From the NCBI GenBank assembly GCA_022561385.1, contig JADFRG010000022.1, forward strand, positions 1-48,152: a stretch of DNA of 48,152 nt, written 5' to 3'. The notes under the pieces were generated by a model. That model was not told the DNA's origin, made no database searches, and was given only the letters and a program-made list of their open reading frames with translations. Made by a program: the position numbers and the translations under genes. This stretch comes from Chloroflexota bacterium (lineage in GTDB: Bacteria > Chloroflexota > Anaerolineae > Anaerolineales > E44-bin32). Shown here in pieces: positions 43,003-48,152 of this stretch (position 1 is its first letter; each line of letters starts with the position of its first letter).

Positions 43003-46000
43003 ATGGCTGAAGAAAAGATTTTGAAGAAGTTAGTAACAACCGTAACTCTGGCGTTGTCGCTTTCTTTTTTCATCGCAAGACCTGTCTCTGCTGACCCAAC
43101 TGCAGGATCAAGCGAGCCGGCATGGGCGGAAAGCGTAGCGAAAATCGAGGCGGCGAAAGAGGCAGGGATCTTATCCATTGAGGAGGCTGCGGGACTGAGG
43201 ATCCTTGCGATAACGGATCTCACTCGCCTTCCAGAGGAATACCTGCCCAACCCCCAAATGCAGGATGAATCACGAGTTCAGCCGACAATTGACGCCCCCT
43301 CATCTTCAGGCCTCAGTGTACTGGCATCGAAGCTCGACGCCGTGTTTGTGGATCAGGACCAATGGAGTCCAGAAACAAGAGTACAAATCATGGGTTCATT
43401 CATGGGCGCCTCCTTCTCTGCGGAGCCAGAGCTCGCGAACCTGCCGAACACCTACACTACGCCTCACTTTGTTATTCACTGGACGGATCAGGGATCCGAC
43501 TCACCTCCACTGGGGGCGGCATACATTCAGGCCATTGCCGATTCCCTGGAAAATGCTTGGTCAACGCTTGAAGACCCATCCTATGGATACGATATGCCGG
43601 ATGCACTCGAATTTGGGAGAATTCCGGACCCAAGTGATGGAATCGCAAGATTCGATGTCTTTGTTAGCGAGGACATCAAGGCGTGCGATCTGGTACCGAT
43701 CGACGCGGATGGGGTCACCCTACCAGGCGAAATCAGATTGAAGCACGACCTCTCCCTGAACGGGATCGGGACGCTTGGAACGCACGAGTTGTTCCATATG
43801 CTGCAGTGGAATTACGCTGGGTTCAAAGAAAGCGACTGCGGGGGGATGATCGATGCCTACCTATGGTACGCGAGCGAGAGCGCTTGGCTTATGGAGTCGA
43901 CTGCGACATGGATGGAGGACGAAATCAATCCAGCTGACAATCGATACCTCCGTTTCGTATTCGGATACACGACTTTCCCCGAAATATCGCTATTCACCCG
44001 AACAAGTGTGGCACCATTTCACGAATATGGCGCGGTCGTTTTCATCAAGTTCTTGCAGGAGCACCTGGCCGGCCCTGCCGGCTATTCGAACAATCGTGAC
44101 ATTGTTCGCTCAATATGGGAACGGGTACCGCTAGAGTCTACTTCCACGGTTGACGCAGTAACCTTCGTGTTGATGAACCCGCCTTCTGGGGCACATCCCT
44201 ATGCTGATTTTACCGATACTTGGACGAGCATTTTCGATGATTTCGCAGTCGCCAATTACCTGAAGGATTACACGGAAGGTTCCGTATGGCCCACCAACGC
44301 TAACGTGAAGATCACCGAGGAGAAGAAACCGATTGCCGAACCGAAATATCCGGTGAAGGGGAACCAACCAGGATTTGGCTCGCCCGCAGCACAATTTATT
44401 GAGGTCTTTCCAGACGACCTGAATCTCCCGGGCGGTCCAGATGCCACTGGAGCGACTCTTCAACTCGACTTCGAGACCAGCTGTCCGGCCTGCACGTTGG
44501 ACATTCTGGAGTTTCCTGCATCCGGAGGATCCACAAGATCGACATACCAGCTTACCCAAACAGGCGCTCCTGGGCCGATATTCGGCATGTTTGAGGACAT
44601 ATCTACAAATTTCGGCGCGCCGTTTGGAACCGAGAAGGTCGTCCTTGTTTTCGTTAGTCCGGTCCTCGATTTCAGCTTCAACGGCTTCTTTGAATACAGC
44701 TTTACCGCCCTGGACAACCCTCCACAAGCTCCAGAAGATCTGGAAGCCTTCGCGGATGAGTTTGCTGATTTGATTGAATTGACATGGGACGAGGTAAACG
44801 AGGACGCGATCAGCTACAGGGTGTACAGAGATACGAACAGCCCCGTACCGTTGGATGATGATCATCTCATCGCCATCGTCCAAAATGACGACTATCAAGA
44901 CGCGTCGGCAAGTCCGAACGTAGAGTACCACTACGTGTTGACGTCTGTTGATGATGGTGGAAACGAAAGTGATCCATCGAATGAATCGTCCGCCGTCCTT
45001 CCTGGGCCAACTCCAACCCCGCCGCCAAGCGGCACGACCATTACAGTTCAGATCAATCGAGGAGTCGACGACGCTGGCCCTGATCCTGGCAACTGCACAT
45101 ACTCGACCACCTTGAACGAGGTGTATTTTGGAGAGTGCTTCGATGGATCAGACATCACTTCGGGATTCAGGTTTGGAAATGCGCAGATTCCTCAAGGAGC
45201 GAAGATCCAATCCGCGTACCTCAACTTTACTGTGAATGGCCCTTACACGAACGAATTGACGTTAAGAATCAGCGGCGAAGACACCGGAGACGCCGGCTCG
45301 TTTGATCAGATTAGGAGACCCGACAACCTTGCTCTTACCTCATCAAGTGTGCAATGGGTCATATCTTCTTCCGACGCGTGGGGATTGGGCAACGATAGGC
45401 AGACGCCAGATCTATCGGCGGTCGTTCAAGAGATTGTAGATCGTCCCGACTGGTCGCCTGGGAACGGAATCGCTGTGGTGGTACAGAATGATGGGAACGC
45501 AGGCGGCCTTCATCGTCGAGTTATTGGGTTTGAGCGTCCGCCCCAGACCTATTCCGGTCACCTTGCCGAGTTGGTTGTCAATTATGCTGGAAATCCCCCG
45601 CCGGGAGTAACGCTCACGCCGACACCGACCCCCACGGCAACCCCGACACCCCCACCTACCCCAACACAACGGCCATGCGAGTGCGCCATCCTGTGCCTTG
45701 TCGGAGCATCATCGTCGACCGCACAGTCCTCCGGTTCGTCGCTGGTCATGCGTGCACGGGGCCTGCTTTCTGTGCTCATGCCCCAAGCAGCGGAGCTATG
45801 GGATGGCGTCGAACTGCTTCAGCAGGTCCGAGACCAGATACTCGCGAAGTCTCCCGAAGGCAGTCGCTATATTGATTTGTACACAGAGCATTCTCCCGAG
45901 CTTGCGCTGATCCTGCTTGCCGACTCAGAGTTCCGTGAGCAAGGGTTCGAAGCGATAGACCTCTTCCGACCAGGGTTGGAAGCATTAGTTGAGGGTCGGG

Positions 46001-47397
46001 GCGATGATGTCGTCATTACAGCAGCTCAGGTTTCGGCCGTTGAGCAATTCCTCGATGAAATAGCCGCGGCGGCAGGCCCCGAACTCGCACAAGTAATCGC
46101 CGATGAGAGAGCAGTGAAGCCCCTCGCACAGTTATCGGGGATGACGATGGGCGAAGCACTCGGCGACCTTACCGATAACCAATCTCCAGCTGCGGTTGCC
46201 GGCGCCGGCTATGTGGTCGAGGAGGGGGATTTCATCGATCTCCAGGGAACCGGGATCGATCCCGAGGGAGATCCGTTGACTTTTGAATGGGATCTGAATG
46301 ACGACGGCAGATACGATGTCACCGGTCAGAGCGTGGTTTTCGCCGCGATAGACCTCGATGGTCCATTAACCCGATTGGTAACGCTTCGCGTCTGCGACGA
46401 TAAGGCCGGATGCGCGGTTAGCCAAACAACGGTTCAAATCCTGAATTCGCCGCCCCTCGTGGCCGTCGATGAACCCGTTGATGGGGCTGAAGGCGATCCA
46501 ATTGCGTTCAACGGGGTTTTCCTCGATTATGGAACTGATACGCACGCGATCGAGTGGGATTTCGGGGATGGGTCAAATGCTACAGGTTCGCTCGACCCCG
46601 AGCACACCTTTTCTGATGACGGAGACTATCAAGTCACCCTCACTGTCACGGATGATGACGGTGGAACAGGCAGCGATTCAGTGTCTGTGACTATCAGCAA
46701 CGCGCCTCCAGTGCTCGGGGAGATCACCCCCTCTGTTGTTCCCGTGCAGGTTGGGATACCCGTGGAATTCTCCGCCACCCTTTCCGATCCCGGTTCAGCT
46801 GACACCCATTCCGGGACCTGGGATTGGGGCGACGGCACAGTCACGGATCCGGCGACCGTGGTTGATGATGCTGCTGGTCGGCGCGTTGAGGATTCTCATA
46901 TATACGAGCTGCCAGGCACATACACCATCCAGTTGCAGATTTCAGACGATGACGGAGCGGTCGATACGATGGACCTTACTGATTTCAATGTGATCCAGGT
47001 CATAGAGGTGGATATCGAGAGAGCCAGGACCAAGTGTGGCATTGATGGCAAGGACTCCATCCGGCTCGGCGGCAAGGTGGAGAACCTTCCCGTTTCCATG
47101 ATTCTGAGGTTGGAAATCAGCAGCCAACCAGCGGACATCTTTGGTGTTGGTGGCTTTGGCGTGAGCATCCCTGCGGGGACCAGAGGGCCCGTTGAGGTCC
47201 CTGGAGGGACGGTAAAAGTGACCCTCCCGGAGGATGGGACGGGCAACTTCCACATCAATGTCGATGTCATCGACCTCAACGATTGCCCGGACGGCCTCGA
47301 CGAGGCTAATCTGATCCTGAGCTTATTCGGCGTTGAGGACTCTATCAGGATGGAACGGCAGACAGACAGCAAGTTCCGCTCATCGAAAGAGAAGTAG
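43003..47397 (+). CDS. Large secreted metalloprotease-like protein with FnIII, DNRLRE-like and PKD domains
   Basis: The 1464-residue secreted protein starts with a signal peptide (LVTTVTLALSLSFFIARPVSA). A zincin-type region has GTHELFHMLQWNY (H261-E262-x-x-H265) and a downstream Glu in MESTATWMEDE (~298), resembling the MXAN_6640-type putative metalloproteases. Next come a fibronectin type III-like domain (~565-655, LTWDEVNEDAISYRVYRD), a Thr/Pro linker, a DNRLRE-like jelly-roll (~680-860, IPQGAKIQSAYLNFTV), a second TPTPTP linker, a helical part and three PKD-type repeats (~1058-1320, FEWDLNDDG, IEWDFGDGS, GTWDWGDGT). No cell-wall anchor is seen. A TTG at 43021 (LKKLVTT) is an alternative start. 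The gene's base composition is less GC-rich than the core. Confidence 0.82.
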   Translation: MAEEKILKKLVTTVTLALSLSFFIARPVSADPTAGSSEPAWAESVAKIEAAKEAGILSIEEAAGLRILAITDLTRLPEEYLPNPQMQDESRVQPTIDAPSSSGLSVLASKLDAVFVDQDQWSPETRVQIMGSFMGASFSAEPELANLPNTYTTPHFVIHWTDQGSDSPPLGAAYIQAIADSLENAWSTLEDPSYGYDMPDALEFGRIPDPSDGIARFDVFVSEDIKACDLVPIDADGVTLPGEIRLKHDLSLNGIGTLGTHELFHMLQWNYAGFKESDCGGMIDAYLWYASESAWLMESTATWMEDEINPADNRYLRFVFGYTTFPEISLFTRTSVAPFHEYGAVVFIKFLQEHLAGPAGYSNNRDIVRSIWERVPLESTSTVDAVTFVLMNPPSGAHPYADFTDTWTSIFDDFAVANYLKDYTEGSVWPTNANVKITEEKKPIAEPKYPVKGNQPGFGSPAAQFIEVFPDDLNLPGGPDATGATLQLDFETSCPACTLDILEFPASGGSTRSTYQLTQTGAPGPIFGMFEDISTNFGAPFGTEKVVLVFVSPVLDFSFNGFFEYSFTALDNPPQAPEDLEAFADEFADLIELTWDEVNEDAISYRVYRDTNSPVPLDDDHLIAIVQNDDYQDASASPNVEYHYVLTSVDDGGNESDPSNESSAVLPGPTPTPPPSGTTITVQINRGVDDAGPDPGNCTYSTTLNEVYFGECFDGSDITSGFRFGNAQIPQGAKIQSAYLNFTVNGPYTNELTLRISGEDTGDAGSFDQIRRPDNLALTSSSVQWVISSSDAWGLGNDRQTPDLSAVVQEIVDRPDWSPGNGIAVVVQNDGNAGGLHRRVIGFERPPQTYSGHLAELVVNYAGNPPPGVTLTPTPTPTATPTPPPTPTQRPCECAILCLVGASSSTAQSSGSSLVMRARGLLSVLMPQAAELWDGVELLQQVRDQILAKSPEGSRYIDLYTEHSPELALILLADSEFREQGFEAIDLFRPGLEALVEGRGDDVVITAAQVSAVEQFLDEIAAAAGPELAQVIADERAVKPLAQLSGMTMGEALGDLTDNQSPAAVAGAGYVVEEGDFIDLQGTGIDPEGDPLTFEWDLNDDGRYDVTGQSVVFAAIDLDGPLTRLVTLRVCDDKAGCAVSQTTVQILNSPPLVAVDEPVDGAEGDPIAFNGVFLDYGTDTHAIEWDFGDGSNATGSLDPEHTFSDDGDYQVTLTVTDDDGGTGSDSVSVTISNAPPVLGEITPSVVPVQVGIPVEFSATLSDPGSADTHSGTWDWGDGTVTDPATVVDDAAGRRVEDSHIYELPGTYTIQLQISDDDGAVDTMDLTDFNVIQVIEVDIERARTKCGIDGKDSIRLGGKVENLPVSMILRLEISSQPADIFGVGGFGVSIPAGTRGPVEVPGGTVKVTLPEDGTGNFHINVDVIDLNDCPDGLDEANLILSLFGVEDSIRMERQTDSKFRSSKEK

Positions 47398-47816
47398 TGT
47401 AGGCGCATGCTCCATCACATTATGGGCCTGGGCCGCCCACCCTGGCCCCTGCTGTCCCCCCCAAGAAAATACTCCAAGGGATTGCGTCAAAGCTAGGCTT
47501 GCCGTCAAGTGCAGGCGCTCTGCTCGCGCGCGCCTTTTCCTCTGAGGCGGACCTAGACAGCGCATAAACGCAGCGATATTGGACCCCCAAATTACGATAA
47601 TGTGTCTATGCATTGCCAAGTGGGACTTCCACCCCGTGTTCACGACAGCGCTATTTGGATACTAGAAAGGCCCGCTGGTTTCCTGAGGTCTTTGATGCGA
47701 GGTCGGTTTTTGGAATCATCCCTCATCGGTATCTAGGTTTCATTATCCAAGCCAGGCTCCAACTTAATCGATGGAAATGGAAACCCGTCCACACTTACTG
47801 GCAGTTCCCCTAGTAA
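47398..47816. other. 419-bp gap without a convincing gene
   Basis: The stretch lies between the large secreted protein gene and a strong terminator. A 66-codon frame with a TTG start (47613-47813) ends just before the terminator, but it has no recognisable domain or ribosome site. It is left uncalled. Confidence 0.4.
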
Positions 47817-47852
47817 GCGCAAAGCCCCCGAGCGGCGGCGGGGGCTTTGCGC
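47817..47852. terminator. Strong 13-bp hairpin terminator
   Basis: GCGCAAAGCCCCC (47817-47829) pairs perfectly with GGGGGCTTTGCGC (47840-47852) around a 10-nt loop, followed by CTTATCTT. It probably ends the large secreted protein transcript. Confidence 0.8.
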
Positions 47853-47915
47853 CTTATCTTCGGTGCTCCAGTGAGCACGTGATCTTCCGGGTTTGGGCCT
47901 ACAATCAAAGGGGCG

Positions 47916-47934
47916 GTGGCTGATTCTCAGCCAC
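47916..47934. repeat. Hairpin overlapping the distal att-like core
   Basis: GTGGCTGA (47916-47923) and TCAGCCAC (47927-47934) form a perfect 8-bp stem with a TTC loop. Read on the minus strand it follows the copied anticodon stem-loop, where a class II tRNA would have its variable arm. Confidence 0.5.
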
Positions 47935-47948
47935 GTGATCCTAAGTCA
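47932..47948. repeat. Distal copy of the tRNA-Leu anticodon region (copy 2 of the 17-nt repeat)
   Basis: Identical to 37728-37744 within tRNA-Leu, and in the same orientation. The flanks on both sides differ from the tRNA. It is a candidate att site or the relic of a tRNA-Leu. Confidence 0.5.
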
Positions 47949-48066
47949 TGTGCTCAAAGTAGCTCCGTGTACCCCTGTTGCTTCTCCACGGCGCGAATTA
48001 GAGAGGCACTTGAGTTTTAATCGTCAGCTTACCCCCGGGCAGAGTGAAGAAAGTTGGAGGCCTTAC

Positions 48067-48152
48067 ATGATAGGTATGAGGCGGTTGTCCCGCTGGGTTT
48101 GGGTCGCTCTTTTGTTGTCGGCGGCGGCCGCCTGCCAGGCGTCGGACGACCT
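48067..48152 (+). CDS. Lipoprotein precursor, cut by window end
   Basis: Only the first 28 codons are present. MIGMRRLSRWVWVALLLS followed by AAAACQASDD is a classic lipoprotein signal peptide with Cys23 as the lipidation site. GGAGG lies 6 nt before the ATG, a strong ribosome site. An ATG three codons in is an alternative start. The mature function cannot be known from this part; substrate-binding proteins of transporters are common with such signals. Confidence 0.75.
   Translation, partial: MIGMRRLSRWVWVALLLSAAAACQASDD

Larger units (their letters stand above)
37774..47948. mobile_element. Candidate tRNA-Leu genomic island
   Basis: The segment begins at tRNA-Leu, carries an integrase next to it, restriction-modification genes, a broken second integrase and large accessory genes, and ends at a 17-nt copy of the tRNA anticodon region. 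The restriction-modification part looks visibly more AT-rich than the housekeeping region. The sequence right of the distal copy does not resemble the remainder of a tRNA-Leu, so the outer border is uncertain. Confidence 0.42.

Noticed and set aside
47613-47813. 66-codon frame ending just before a terminator
   Set aside because: TTG start, no ribosome site, no recognisable domain, and Trp/Arg-rich content; kept as non-coding until homologues are shown.
47873-47883. Third partial copy of the att-like core (GCACGTGATC)
   Set aside because: Only 10 nt match, which can occur by chance. It may be related to the nearby copy but is not evidence alone.

Overview
The window reads as a chromosomal segment of a GC-rich, probably Chloroflexota (Chloroflexi) bacterium. 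This rests on gene order and protein style, not on any marker I could search. The clues are the asp23-fakA-degV-recG-coaD block with rpmB divergent to it, secreted proteins with Thr/Pro 'TPTPTP' linkers, FecR-like ectodomains on PP2C phosphatases, frequent TTG/GTG starts, and FHA-rich signalling next to a type VII secretion (T7SS) ATPase.

Region 1 (1-10.9 kb) is a T7SS and phospho-signalling cluster. It holds the C-terminal part of an EssC-type FtsK/SpoIIIE ATPase, a WXG100 substrate, a YukD/EsaB ubiquitin-like domain fused to an FHA domain, a membrane VWA-like/FHA protein, a soluble Ser/Thr kinase, an active-looking PP2C phosphatase with a FecR-like ectodomain, and a paralogous PP2C whose metal-binding motifs are gone. 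Region 2 (10.9-14.1 kb) carries tyrS and a convergent archease-rtcB RNA-repair pair. Region 3 (14.1-19.9 kb) holds two FhaA-like proteins, one FhaB-like protein, an MTA phosphorylase and one polypeptide joining a SEDS (FtsW/RodA) glycosyltransferase to a penicillin-binding-protein domain. The Ser, Lys, SxN and KTG catalytic residues of that PBP domain appear to be missing. Regions 1 and 3 together resemble the actinobacterial fhaA-fhaB-pstP-rodA-pbpA-pknA/pknB locus merged with T7SS parts.

Region 4 (19.9-37.5 kb) is housekeeping: rpsP (with a very long acidic tail)-khpA-rimM, a roadblock protein, pyrG, a DivIVA-like coiled-coil protein, asp23-fakA-degV-recG-coaD, rpmB, rpe, an orphan DegS-type histidine kinase, a NagD-like HAD phosphatase, and tig-clpP-clpX.

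Region 5 (37.7-48 kb) is accessory. tRNA-Leu(TAG) is followed by an intact tyrosine integrase. Next come a restriction endonuclease candidate and an N6-adenine methyltransferase, then a second, inverted and truncated integrase copy. After them lie a BsuPI-like putative lipoprotein and a 1464-residue secreted metalloprotease-like protein with PKD domains. A 17-nt copy of the tRNA-Leu anticodon stem-loop lies about 10.2 kb from the tRNA and is a candidate island end. The window closes in the first codons of a lipoprotein gene.

The most unusual items are the SEDS-pseudo-PBP fusion, the active/inactive PP2C pair sharing one ectodomain type, the YukD-FHA fusion with inverted repeats in its divergent promoter region, and the inverted integrase pair around the restriction-modification genes.
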